This document shows, piece by piece, positions 16,259-23,606 of a stretch of DNA of 34,508 nt (position 1 is its first letter; every line of letters starts with the position of its first letter). The position numbers were made by a program, and so were the translations under genes. The stretch lies in contig NZ_JACIBT010000011.1 of the NCBI RefSeq assembly GCF_014195445.1, forward strand, positions 1 to 34,508. Reading direction: 5' to 3'. The DNA comes from Garicola koreensis. GTDB taxonomy: Bacteria; Actinomycetota; Actinomycetes; Actinomycetales; Micrococcaceae. The notes below the pieces were generated by a model that ran no database searches, was not told the origin of the DNA, and saw nothing but the letters and a program-made list of their open reading frames with translations.

Positions 16259-17704
16259 TCAGGCCCAGAAGGGGTAGTCGCTGAGGTCTCCGATCCAGCC
16301 GATGTAACCATCGGGTCTGACCAGCACCGGTTCATCGATTTGAGCCGATTCGTTGACCTGGGCCTCAGGCTGCACCCAACGGACATGGCGTGGAAGGCCA
16401 TCCGGCTCCTCGGTGGAAACCACGGCGAAGTCTCCCGACGCCAGCACCTGGTGCATCCGGCGGTCGGCCAGTGACAGGGCGGCCGCTCGGCGTCCGACCC
16501 GCCGGTCTGCCCCTTTCGGCGGCTTGTACCGCAGACTGAGCCCTGAGACGGTGCCGGCCGCGTGATCGGCGGCGGCAGGCACCGACGCCACCAGCCGCCC
16601 CAGCATGTTGCGCGCGGTGCGCCCCAGAGGCGATTTCATCGTCGCCATCCGCAGCAGCGCTCCGCTGGTGCGGATCACTTGAGACCCCACGGGGCGGCGC
16701 TCGGCCTGATAGGTGTCGAGAAGTGATTCGGCGGCCCGGCCCCGCAGAACGGCTGCCAGCTTCCAGCCCAGGTTGGCCGCATCCTGGATCGCCGCGTTCA
16801 TACCCAGACCCCCGGCGGGGGAATGCACATGCGCGGCATCCCCGGCGAGGAAGACCCTGCCCACCCGGTAGGCCGCGGCCAGTCTTTCGTCGCTGTGGAA
16901 GCGGGAGAGCCACCGTGGGCTGTGCATGCCATGGTCAGTGCCCAACGTCAGCTCCGCGACCCAGCGCACCTCATCCAACTGCACCGGCTCGTTCGGCTCA
17001 GCCTGGCTGCCGCGTCTCCAGGCGATCACCCGGTACCACCCGTCTCCGAAGGGCACGACGACGGTGAAGCCCTCCCCCACCGCAGTCATGGCGAGCCGTT
17101 GCCGCGGCGGGTCGGTCATCCGCACATCAGCCAGCATGATGGACTTCAGGACCGACTTACCGGGAAAATCAACACCGATGTGACGGCGGACAGTGCTGCC
17201 GACGCCGTCCGCCCCCACGGCGTACCTGCTCCGAAGGTCGACGGTGGAGCCGTCCTCTCGGCGGGCGCGGGTGAGCACCTCGTGGTCATCCTGAGTCAGC
17301 GTCATCACCTCAAGGCCGCTGAGGAACTCCACGCCTGCGGCCACCGCCCGATCCCGCAGGACCTTTTCAGTCTGCGACTGCGGGGCGATCAGAAGGTAGT
17401 TGAACCGGCTCGGCAGCCGTGCAAGGTCAACGCGCACCGCGTCGAACAGCCGCACCCGCTGCACGCGGTTCCCCGTGCTGATCAGGTCCTCAGCAATGCC
17501 GCGGATGTCCAGCTGCTCCAACGTTGCGGCGTGAACCCCGAAGGCCCGCGTCACGTTGGGGTCGCTGTGCCGGCGTCGTTCTGCCAGAGCGACTCGTACC
17601 CCCGCAGCGGCCAGATCCGCAGCCGCCATCAGGCCCGTTGGACCGCCTCCGACAACCACCACCTCATAGAACACGGCGTCTCCGGAATGGTTCAGCGATG
17701 GCAT
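16259..17704 (-). CDS. FAD-dependent aromatic-ring-type monooxygenase
   Basis: Class A flavoprotein monooxygenase (PheA/TfdB/polyketide-hydroxylase group) using NAD(P)H and O2 to hydroxylate an aromatic or related substrate. The FAD-binding VVVGGGPTGLMAA is at 17-28 and the DG motif GADGVGSTVR at 164-173. The GD motif FLAGDAAHVHSPAGGLGMN is at 285-303. The C-terminal thioredoxin-like region (about 375-481) ends in RPDGYIGWIGD. Length 481 is normal. AGAGGAG lies 11 bases before ATG 17704. The gene is monocistronic or read after no close neighbour; the downstream glutaminase is 38 bases away in the same direction. Its substrate is unknown, and it lies 4.7 kb from the polyketide locus with its own flavin hydroxylase. 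Confidence 0.85.
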   Translation of the reverse strand: MPSLNHSGDAVFYEVVVVGGGPTGLMAAADLAAAGVRVALAERRRHSDPNVTRAFGVHAATLEQLDIRGIAEDLISTGNRVQRVRLFDAVRVDLARLPSRFNYLLIAPQSQTEKVLRDRAVAAGVEFLSGLEVMTLTQDDHEVLTRARREDGSTVDLRSRYAVGADGVGSTVRRHIGVDFPGKSVLKSIMLADVRMTDPPRQRLAMTAVGEGFTVVVPFGDGWYRVIAWRRGSQAEPNEPVQLDEVRWVAELTLGTDHGMHSPRWLSRFHSDERLAAAYRVGRVFLAGDAAHVHSPAGGLGMNAAIQDAANLGWKLAAVLRGRAAESLLDTYQAERRPVGSQVIRTSGALLRMATMKSPLGRTARNMLGRLVASVPAAADHAAGTVSGLSLRYKPPKGADRRVGRRAAALSLADRRMHQVLASGDFAVVSTEEPDGLPRHVRWVQPEAQVNESAQIDEPVLVRPDGYIGWIGDLSDYPFWA

Positions 17705-17855
17705 CGGTCATGTCGACTCCTCTGCTGCCATTCTGAGCAGACGGCCTCCCAAAAGCAACGGTTCCTCCGCCCCAGGGCGCTTCGCTACTCTGGTCACACG
17801 ACGTTCACCGACGGCTCCCACGAGAGGACCCAGTATCAACCAGCGAGCCTATGCG

Positions 17856-18200
17856 ATGGCCGGGCTGCTCGGCCTCGCCGGAATCACCCACTTCCTCCGC
17901 CCCGAGACGTTTGACTCAATTGTTCCGCCCCAACTGGGGAACCCACGGTTCTGGACCTATGCCAGTGGGGCTGCCGAACTCAGCTGCGCCGCTATGCTCA
18001 CCGTTGCCGGCACCCGGCGAGTCGGCGGGTTGTGCACCGCTGCTCTGATGGTCGCGGTCTATCCGGCCAATATCTACACCGTGAAGAAGGTCTGGCACAG
18101 CCCCAAGGGTCGGGCCGTCGCTCTTGCCCGGCTGCCGCTGCAGGTTCCACTGGTCCGAACGGCCTGGAAGATCGCCGACGACGCCGACTCGACGAAATGA
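17856..18200 (+). CDS. DoxX-like small membrane protein
   Basis: Short (114 aa) DoxX/MauE-like membrane protein with about four hydrophobic segments: AGLLGLAGITHFLRPETFDSIVP, YASGAAELSCAAMLTVAG, GGLCTAALMVAVYPANIY, and a weak final one. The THFLRPETFD and VYPANIY phrases recur in this family. Function is unknown; members are often linked with quinone or thiol redox proteins. ATG 17856 lacks a ribosome site. AGAGGA at 17823-17828 would instead place initiation near 17835, where the in-frame codon is ATC, giving the N-terminus xNQRAYAMAGLLG. The true start is uncertain. It diverges from the flavin monooxygenase across a 151-base region containing TACTCT at 17789-17794 as a possible -10. Confidence 0.72.
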   Translation: MAGLLGLAGITHFLRPETFDSIVPPQLGNPRFWTYASGAAELSCAAMLTVAGTRRVGGLCTAALMVAVYPANIYTVKKVWHSPKGRAVALARLPLQVPLVRTAWKIADDADSTK

Positions 18201-18236
18201 ACGGCACGGCCCCGCCGAACATCGCTGCAGACAGGA

Positions 18237-18296
18237 AAGAGCCCCGGACTGATCAGCGTGAGGGGGACGCACTAGAACGATCAGCCCGGGGCTCTT
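18237..18296 (-). ncRNA. Long nested hairpin: terminator or small RNA with C-rich loop
   Basis: Outer arms 18237-18254 and 18279-18296 pair over 18 bases with one mismatch. Inside, GCGT/ACGC (18256-18259 / 18267-18270) forms a second hairpin whose loop reads CCCCCTC on the minus strand. The minus-strand right flank is CTCTTTCCTG, so it ends like an intrinsic terminator. A TATAGT hexamer (plus 18328-18333) lies about 30 bases upstream on the minus strand, suggesting a free transcript of about 85-95 bases. It lies 109 bases downstream of the PLP-enzyme gene and 36 bases past the DoxX-like gene, so a simple bidirectional terminator is the conservative reading. Confidence 0.5.
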
Positions 18297-18405
18297 CACT
18301 CACTCGCACCTTGAGGAGCTGCATTCCACTATAAGCACGATCCTTGACAGTAAACCCCGCAGAACGTGTGCATTTGCTGAACACGGTTTCTTCCGTCGTC
18401 GGCGC

Positions 18406-19575
18406 TCAGCTCAGAGCGCGGTCCAAGTCGGCGATCAGATCTTCGGGTGCCTCCAGGCCGATGGAAAGCCGCACGACGTCGGCACTGGGGCGAGCCTCCG
18501 GTGTCACGGGCCGGTGGGTCAGGGCCGCCGGATGCTGGATGAGGGAGTCCACCCCGCCCAGCGAGACCGCGTGGGTGAACAGCCTGACACCGCTGGTCAG
18601 CTTCTCGGCCGCCGAGTAGCCGCCGCTCATCCGCACCGCGACCATGGCCCCGGGCCCGCGCATCTGCCCGGCGAGCACCCCTGCCGACTCACTATCGGAG
18701 CCCGGGTAGAACACCTGGTCGATCGCATCGTGGGTGCCCAACCAGTCGGCGACCTGCTGGGCGGTCTGCTGCGCCCGGTGAACCCGCATCGGCAGCGTCG
18801 CCAGACCCCGGTGCAGCAGATACGCCCCCATCGGGTGCAGAATTCCCCCGGTCACCGCCCGCACCTGCCGCAGCTGGACAGCAGTCTCCTCACTGCAGGC
18901 GATGACACCGCCGACCACGTCACCATGGCCTCCGATGTACTTGGTCGCACTGTGCAGCGACATGGTGGCCCCGTGGTCCAGAGGCTGCTGCAGCACCGGA
19001 GTGGCGAAGGTGTTGTCCACCAGCACCGGCACACCCCCGGCCTGTTCGACCACCTCGGCGATGCTGACCAGCTCCAGGGTCGGGTTCGCCGGAGTCTCCA
19101 GGATCACCAGTCCGGTGTCTTCGCGGATCGCTGAGGAAACCTCGTCGACGGCGCAGTAGGTGGCCTCGGTGCCGAGCATGCCGGTGTTCAGCAGATGGTC
19201 GGTACCGCCGTAGAGGGGGCGGACCGCGACCACATGCGGCTTATTCTGGCCGGTGCACATCGCCAGCAGAGCCGCCGATACTGAGGCCATCCCCGAGGCG
19301 AACGCGACGGCCGCCTCAGCGTTCTCCAGAGTGGCCAGCCCTGATTCGAAGCGCGCGACGGTCGGGTTCCACAGCCGGGCATAGACCGCGCTTCCCTCAG
19401 CGGGCTGTCTGCCTCCGGTGGCCATCGTCTCGTAGGAGTGTCCGCCGGCTTCGATGTCCGGCAGCGGGTTGGTGGTGGACAAGTCGATGGGCAGGGCGTG
19501 GACGCCCCAATCGGCGAGCTCCTCGCGACCGGCGTGCACCGCCTGCGTTTCTATGGTGTGTGACTCAGACTGCAT
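18406..19575 (-). CDS. Trans-sulfuration PLP enzyme (cystathionine/methionine lyase or synthase type)
   Basis: Cys/Met-metabolism PLP-dependent enzyme of fold type I. The PLP lysine is Lys212 in SLHSATKYIGGHGD. The aspartate contacting the pyridine nitrogen is Asp187 in LVDNTF, Tyr122 is in YGGT, and the inter-subunit YARLWNPT is at 65-72. Substrate-carboxylate binding is expected at the late RLSIGLE segment. Length 389 is standard. Cystathionine gamma-synthase, gamma-lyase and methionine gamma-lyase cannot be told apart with confidence from sequence alone. Its ATG is 9 bases past the formylglycine-generating-enzyme stop, suggesting an operon, but TAGACT six bases before the ATG also allows its own leaderless transcript. 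No ribosome site is visible. Confidence 0.88.
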   Translation of the reverse strand: MQSESHTIETQAVHAGREELADWGVHALPIDLSTTNPLPDIEAGGHSYETMATGGRQPAEGSAVYARLWNPTVARFESGLATLENAEAAVAFASGMASVSAALLAMCTGQNKPHVVAVRPLYGGTDHLLNTGMLGTEATYCAVDEVSSAIREDTGLVILETPANPTLELVSIAEVVEQAGGVPVLVDNTFATPVLQQPLDHGATMSLHSATKYIGGHGDVVGGVIACSEETAVQLRQVRAVTGGILHPMGAYLLHRGLATLPMRVHRAQQTAQQVADWLGTHDAIDQVFYPGSDSESAGVLAGQMRGPGAMVAVRMSGGYSAAEKLTSGVRLFTHAVSLGGVDSLIQHPAALTHRPVTPEARPSADVVRLSIGLEAPEDLIADLDRALS

Positions 19576-19581
19576 AGGAGC

Positions 19582-19587
19582 AGTCTA
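19582..19587 (-). promoter_or_regulatory. -10 element, leaderless-type start of PLP enzyme gene
   Basis: TAGACT on the minus strand, 6 bases before ATG 19575 and overlapping the stop codon of the upstream formylglycine-generating-enzyme gene. There is no ribosome site between them. Confidence 0.45.
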
Positions 19588-20529
19588 GGGGTCGAAGGCC
19601 AGGCGGAACCCCTGGTTTCCTGAACTGCTGTCGGCGTCGTTGCTGCTGCGGGCGGCCACCCGGTAGCGGTTGCAGTAGGAGTGGTGGCACATGTAGGAGC
19701 CGCCGCGCATCACTCGGCGCACCTGCGACGCCGGTGCGCGGTGGGCCGTGGGAGCATCCGTGGACCAATCGTCAGCGCACATCTCCCAGACGTTGCCTGC
19801 CACATTGTGCAGCCCATACCCATTGGGCCTGAAAGCATCCACCGGCGCGGTGCCGCGGTATCCGTCCTCGACGGTGTTCTTCGAGGGAAACCTCCCCTGC
19901 CAGATATTGCACCGGTGCTCGCCGTCGGGGGTGAGCTCATTCCCCCATGGGTATCTGGCCTGCTCCAGTCCGCCGCGGGCTGCGTACTCCCACTCGCGCT
20001 CAGTGGGCAGGCGCCCTGACGCCCAGCTGGCGTAGTGTTCGGCGTCGCGCCAGGAGACGTGGACCACCGGGTGATCCAGCAGATCATCCACCCCGGAGCC
20101 GGGGCCTTCGGGCGCGCTCCAGGCAGCGCCGCTGACCGCACACCACCACGGCACCTGTTGGGGCCTCGGGGAGGCGGCCCGCAGCCTGGCCGGCAGGAAA
20201 CTGGCGACGACGAAGGACCAGCCGTACTCCTCGGCTTCGGTGGTGTATCCGGTTTCGTGGACGAAGCGGGCGAATTCGCGGTTGGTGACGGCGAAGCGGC
20301 TGATGCCGAAGGCCTCCACCTCGACCTGCCGGACCGGGCCCTCGCCGTCGTGGGGGTTCACGTCGTCGTCCTCACTGCCCATCCAGAAGGTGCCGCCGGG
20401 AAGCTGCACCACATTGTCAGCAGGCTGCGGGCCGGGGCTCTGGGTAGGGTCATCTGCAGAGACCGTGCCCGGACGTTCAGCTCCTTCAGGCGCCGAGACT
20501 GACTGCCGGGTCGCCGCGCAGCATGACAT
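19585..20529 (-). CDS. Formylglycine-generating enzyme (sulfatase-modifying factor)
   Basis: Aerobic, copper-dependent formylglycine-generating enzyme. It oxidises the cysteine of a CxPxR-type motif in sulfatases to formylglycine. The FGE-sulfatase fold begins at LPGGTFWMGSEDDD (about 43-55). The SRFAVTNREFARFV, RLPTEREWEYAARGG and YGLHNVAGNVWEM motifs follow. The C-terminal GGSYMCHHSYCNRYRVAARS carries both catalytic cysteines (281 and 286), which separates it from EgtB-type sulfoxide synthases of the same fold. A Cys-rich N-terminus (MSCCAATRQ) and a 30-residue linker precede the domain. ATG 20529 has AGGAG with 9-base spacing. No sulfatase gene lies in the window, so its client is elsewhere. 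The PLP sulfur-metabolism gene directly downstream may be co-transcribed. Confidence 0.93.
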   Translation of the reverse strand: MSCCAATRQSVSAPEGAERPGTVSADDPTQSPGPQPADNVVQLPGGTFWMGSEDDDVNPHDGEGPVRQVEVEAFGISRFAVTNREFARFVHETGYTTEAEEYGWSFVVASFLPARLRAASPRPQQVPWWCAVSGAAWSAPEGPGSGVDDLLDHPVVHVSWRDAEHYASWASGRLPTEREWEYAARGGLEQARYPWGNELTPDGEHRCNIWQGRFPSKNTVEDGYRGTAPVDAFRPNGYGLHNVAGNVWEMCADDWSTDAPTAHRAPASQVRRVMRGGSYMCHHSYCNRYRVAARSSNDADSSSGNQGFRLAFDP

Positions 20530-20604
20530 GAAAAGACGCTCCTGGATCTGCCGGATATACCCTGACGATCACTCACGGTAGCACTGCGGCTGGACCCGCC
20601 ATGA

Positions 20605-20610
20605 TTTAGT
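20605..20610 (+). promoter_or_regulatory. Possible -10 element before the type III PKS
   Basis: TTTAGT lies 6 bases before ATG 20617. AGGAG at 20611-20615 is only one base from the ATG, too close for normal ribosome binding, which favours a leaderless reading. The hexamer is a weak match. Confidence 0.3.
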
Positions 20611-20616
20611 AGGAGC

Positions 20617-21699
20617 ATGCCTGCGCGCATCGTATCCATCGGCACGGCCACGCCTGAGACCGCAGTCTCGCAGCCCGTTCTGCGCGACTTCTTCGCCGCG
20701 CAGCCGAGCGCAGACAGGATCACCCGACGCTACATCGGCGCAGCCTTCGACGCCGCAGCGATCCAGACCCGCCACACTGTGCTGAGCGGCTGGGACGGAT
20801 CCGGTGATGGGGTGTTCATCGACGACGACGGCGCCCTGCTGAGTCCGACCACCGGCACCCGCAATGAGCTCTACCGCCGCACAGCCCCTCCCCTGGCGGC
20901 GGAGGCTGCCCGGGCGGCACTGGCCGAGGGCACGATCACCGCCGAGCAGGTCACCCATGTCATCTCCGTCTCCTGCACCGGCTTCTTCGCACCGGGCATC
21001 GACTACCGGCTGGTGCGTGACCTCGGCCTGGCCGAGAACGTCGAACGCAGCCACCTGGGGTTCATCGGCTGTGCCGCCGCGCTGCCGGGGCTGCGGCTGG
21101 CCTCCCAGATCACCCACGCTCACCCTGAGGCAGTGGTGCTGGTGGCCTGTGTGGAGCTGTGCTCGCTGCACATTCGCGACAGTTCGGAGACGGAGCAGAT
21201 CGTGGCAGCCTCGGTCTTCGCCGACGGGGCGGCCGCCGCCCTGGTGACCGGCGATGAGGCGGTGGGGCGCGCCGGCGGGCTGGTGCTGGACCGTTTCGCC
21301 ACCGCCCTGACCGAAGAGGGCGAATCCGATATGTTCTGGACGATCGGCGATCACGGGTTCCAGATGAGGCTCTCCGCGGAGGTGCCGCGCATCATCGGAC
21401 GCGAAATCCGCGACGCCGTCGACGTCTTCCTCAACGATGAGCCGCGTCCGGAGACCTGGGCGGTGCACCCCGGCGGGCGCAGCGTCCTGGACCGGGTGGA
21501 GGCCGGCCTGACTCTGGAACCGGCTGCGCTGGCCGCCTCCCGCTCGGTGCTGCGGGACTACGGCAATATGTCCAGTGCCACGATCCTGTTCATTCTGCGT
21601 CAGCTCATGGCCGACCCGGCCGTCAGCGGGCGTCTCGCGGCCATGGCCTTCGGCCCCGGGTTCACCGTGGAGTCCGCCCTGCTGCGCAAGAGCGCCTGA
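20617..21699 (+). CDS. Type III polyketide synthase (chalcone/stilbene synthase family)
   Basis: Homodimeric ketosynthase that extends an acyl-CoA starter with malonyl-CoA units and cyclises the product to a phenolic or pyrone ring. The catalytic triad is complete: Cys152 in HLGFIGCAAALPGLR, His284 in WAVHPGGRSVLD, Asn317 in DYGNMSSATILF. The gatekeeper region SCTGFFAPGIDYRLVRDLGL is also recognisable, as is the terminal AFGPGFTVESALL (the family GPG loop). Length 360 is typical of bacterial alkylresorcinol/pyrone synthases. It is the first of three tightly spaced genes (11 and 48 bases apart) with a methyltransferase and a flavin hydroxylase, so the product is probably methylated and hydroxylated. 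The chain length of the starter cannot be told from sequence. Confidence 0.93.
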   Translation: MPARIVSIGTATPETAVSQPVLRDFFAAQPSADRITRRYIGAAFDAAAIQTRHTVLSGWDGSGDGVFIDDDGALLSPTTGTRNELYRRTAPPLAAEAARAALAEGTITAEQVTHVISVSCTGFFAPGIDYRLVRDLGLAENVERSHLGFIGCAAALPGLRLASQITHAHPEAVVLVACVELCSLHIRDSSETEQIVAASVFADGAAAALVTGDEAVGRAGGLVLDRFATALTEEGESDMFWTIGDHGFQMRLSAEVPRIIGREIRDAVDVFLNDEPRPETWAVHPGGRSVLDRVEAGLTLEPAALAASRSVLRDYGNMSSATILFILRQLMADPAVSGRLAAMAFGPGFTVESALLRKSA

Positions 21700-21710
21700 G
21701 CGGCGGCGCG

Positions 21711-22403
21711 ATGAACCTCTCGGCCCGCGATGAGCAGCTGCGCGAACTCATGGACGACCCGGACTGCGACCCGCAGCGCCTGCACGCCACACTGCGCCGG
21801 TTCGGGATCGTCAACCGGCTGGTGGCCGGCTGGGGCAGGGTCTATCGAACCCGGCTGCGGGATGTACTCAGTCGCCTGGACCGGCCGGCACGCGTGCTGG
21901 ACCTGGGCTCCGGCGGCGGCGACGTCATCGCGCACCTAGCCGGTCTGGCCGCCCGGGACGGCCTGCGTGCGCACTTCACCGGGGCTGATCCCGACCCGCG
22001 GGCCCACCAGATGGCGACCAGCAGGCAGATCCCCGGGGCCACCTTCCGCTGCGCCGACGCTGAGGAGCTGCTGCGCCGCGGGGACTCCTTTGACGTGGTG
22101 ATCTCCAACCACGTCATCCACCACCTGGGTGCCGCCGAGCTGCAGACGTTCATCGCCGCCTCACGCCGGCTGGCCACCACCACCGTGCTCCACGGCGACA
22201 TCGCCCGCGGCAGGCTGGCCTACGGGCTCTTCGCCGTGGGGATCACACCGCTGGCACCGGGGACGTTTTTGCGCACCGACGGGCTGCGCTCCATCCGCCG
22301 CAGCCACCAGCGCGCAGAGCTCGCCGCTGCGCTGGGCACCCCGTGGAGCGTCACCCAGCCGACGCCGTTTCGGCTGCTCGCCCAGGGGCCCGGCCTTGGG
22401 TGA
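21711..22403 (+). CDS. Class I SAM-dependent methyltransferase, polyketide tailoring
   Basis: Soluble Rossmann-fold methyltransferase. Motif I VLDLGSGGGDV is at 62-72, the acidic end of strand 2 at GADPDP (about 92-97), motif II CADAEELLRRG, and post-II FDVVISNHVIHHL. Length 230 fits UbiE/COQ5-like or small O/C-methyltransferases. It follows the PKS by 11 bases and so very likely methylates the polyketide phenol or acid. It is unlike the membrane ICMT-type methyltransferase SrsB of the Streptomyces srs operon, though the gene order resembles it. No clear ribosome site precedes ATG 21711. The gene end runs into three imperfect 18-19-base repeats. Confidence 0.85.
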   Translation: MNLSARDEQLRELMDDPDCDPQRLHATLRRFGIVNRLVAGWGRVYRTRLRDVLSRLDRPARVLDLGSGGGDVIAHLAGLAARDGLRAHFTGADPDPRAHQMATSRQIPGATFRCADAEELLRRGDSFDVVISNHVIHHLGAAELQTFIAASRRLATTTVLHGDIARGRLAYGLFAVGITPLAPGTFLRTDGLRSIRRSHQRAELAAALGTPWSVTQPTPFRLLAQGPGLG

Positions 22404-22450
22404 AGATGACGCGCTCGGGTGAGGTGACCGTCTTGGGTGGGGTGATGATG
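22395..22450 (+). repeat. Three imperfect 18-19-bp tandem repeats spanning a stop codon
   Basis: Units begin CTTGGGTGAAGATGACG (22395), CTCGGGTGAGGTGACCG (22414) and CTTGGGTGGGGTGATG (22432). The first includes the last two codons and the TGA of the methyltransferase. They fill the gap to the flavin hydroxylase start at 22452 and supply the only purine-rich sequence before it. Confidence 0.65.
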
Positions 22451-22451
22451 C

Positions 22452-23579
22452 GTGCCTGAGGTGATCGTCATCGGCGCCGGCCCGGTGGGGCTGCTGATGG
22501 CAGCTGAGCTGCGCCGTCGTGGGGTCAGTGTCGAGATCTTGGAACAGCGCGCAGCAGCGGGCCACGGCAGCCGGGCCATCGGTGTCCATCCGCCGGTGCT
22601 CGCCGCCCTGGAGGATTCCGGGCTGACGGCGGCACTGTTGGAGCACGCACTGCGGATCCCGCGGGGCGAGGCCCGCTCCCAGGGACGGGTGCTGGGCACG
22701 GTGCGGTTCGACCGGCTCTCCACCCGCTTCCCCTTCGTCGCCACGCTGCCACAGGCCGCCACCGAAGAGGTGCTCGCCGCCGCAGCCCCGGAACCTACAC
22801 GTGGGGTCGGGGTCACCGCCATCCGGTCCGCCGAACACCACGTGCAGCTGCAGACTGAGAAGGCGGAACGCCTGGCCCCCCTGGTGGTCCTGGCCGGAGG
22901 CGCCCGCTCACGCGACATGGTGTATCGCAGCACGACGGCGCACACCTACCGGGACCGATACCTGATGACCGACGCTGATGTCTCTGATGAACACTACCCC
23001 CACACCGCCGTGGTGCACCTGGATGCGGCCGGGGTGCTGGAGTCCTTCCCACTTCCGGGGGGCCGTCGGCGATTCGTCGCCTGGGACTCCCCGACCGGCT
23101 CTGCGGGCCCGCAGCATCAGCGTGAGCGCCTGCAGCAGGCACTGGCCCTCCGCGGAGTGGTGGGCATGCGTGAGGGGGAGGCCACCCTCACCACAGGCTT
23201 CGGGGTCCGGCGGTTCGTGGCACCGCAGATGCGCAGCGGCCGTTTGTTCGTGATCGGAGATGCGGCCCACGAAGTGAGCCCGATCGGCGGGCAGGGGATG
23301 AATCTGGGCCTGCTGGATGCGCTCACACTGGCCCCGCTGCTGGCTTCGTGGGTCCGCACCGCAGTCCCGCCGGAGGCTGCGCTGAAGCAGTGGGAAAGGG
23401 CTCGGGTCGGGTCGGCCCGCAGGGCTGCTTCGCTGGCGGCGCTGAACACCCGACTGGGCCGGCCTGCCCCGGCAGCGGTGGATGCGGCCCGGCGCACGGG
23501 GCTGCGCCTGATGCTCGGCCCAGGTGCTCACCGCCTGTTCACCCGCGCCTACGCGATGGGCTTCGACGCCCACGGCTGA
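22452..23579 (+). CDS. FAD-dependent monooxygenase/hydroxylase, polyketide tailoring
   Basis: Class A-type flavoprotein. FAD-binding VIVIGAGPVGLLMAAEL is at 4-20, with an acidic strand end at ILEQR. The GD motif FVIGDAAHEVSPIGGQGMNLG is at 266-286. The DG motif, usually GADGxxSxxR, reads LAGGARSRDM (148-156), with Gly in place of the conserved Asp. That may alter NADPH or pyrophosphate contacts. At 375 residues it lacks the C-terminal thioredoxin-like domain of larger hydroxylases and resembles the SrsC/quinone-forming type. The GTG 22452 start gives MPEVIVIGAG; no ATG is in frame. As third gene after the PKS and methyltransferase it probably hydroxylates the phenolic ring towards a hydroquinone/quinone (inference). 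Confidence 0.85.
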   Translation: MPEVIVIGAGPVGLLMAAELRRRGVSVEILEQRAAAGHGSRAIGVHPPVLAALEDSGLTAALLEHALRIPRGEARSQGRVLGTVRFDRLSTRFPFVATLPQAATEEVLAAAAPEPTRGVGVTAIRSAEHHVQLQTEKAERLAPLVVLAGGARSRDMVYRSTTAHTYRDRYLMTDADVSDEHYPHTAVVHLDAAGVLESFPLPGGRRRFVAWDSPTGSAGPQHQRERLQQALALRGVVGMREGEATLTTGFGVRRFVAPQMRSGRLFVIGDAAHEVSPIGGQGMNLGLLDALTLAPLLASWVRTAVPPEAALKQWERARVGSARRAASLAALNTRLGRPAPAAVDAARRTGLRLMLGPGAHRLFTRAYAMGFDAHG

Positions 23580-23606
23580 GCTCTGGTCAGCCGGCTTGAT
23601 TCTGCT

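Noticed and set aside
17668..17711. 15-codon leader frame (ATG 17711) before the flavin monooxygenase
   Set aside because: It is only a short overlapping frame; the ribosome site AGAGGAG serves the main ATG at 17704 adequately, and there is no evidence of attenuation structure.
16823..17914. Long open frame on the plus strand opposite the flavin monooxygenase
   Set aside because: Its translation is low-complexity His/Pro/Arg-rich with no family resemblance, and it is antisense to a gene with complete FAD motifs. Such frames arise routinely in GC-rich coding DNA.
18237..18296. Assignment to the 6C RNA family
   Set aside because: Only one C-rich loop, with five consecutive C, is visible, whereas that family needs two loops of at least six C.
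19585..20529. EgtB (ergothioneine sulfoxide synthase) instead of FGE
   Set aside because: The two-cysteine GGSYMCHHSYC motif is specific to formylglycine-generating enzymes, and no DinB-like N-terminal domain or other egt genes are present.
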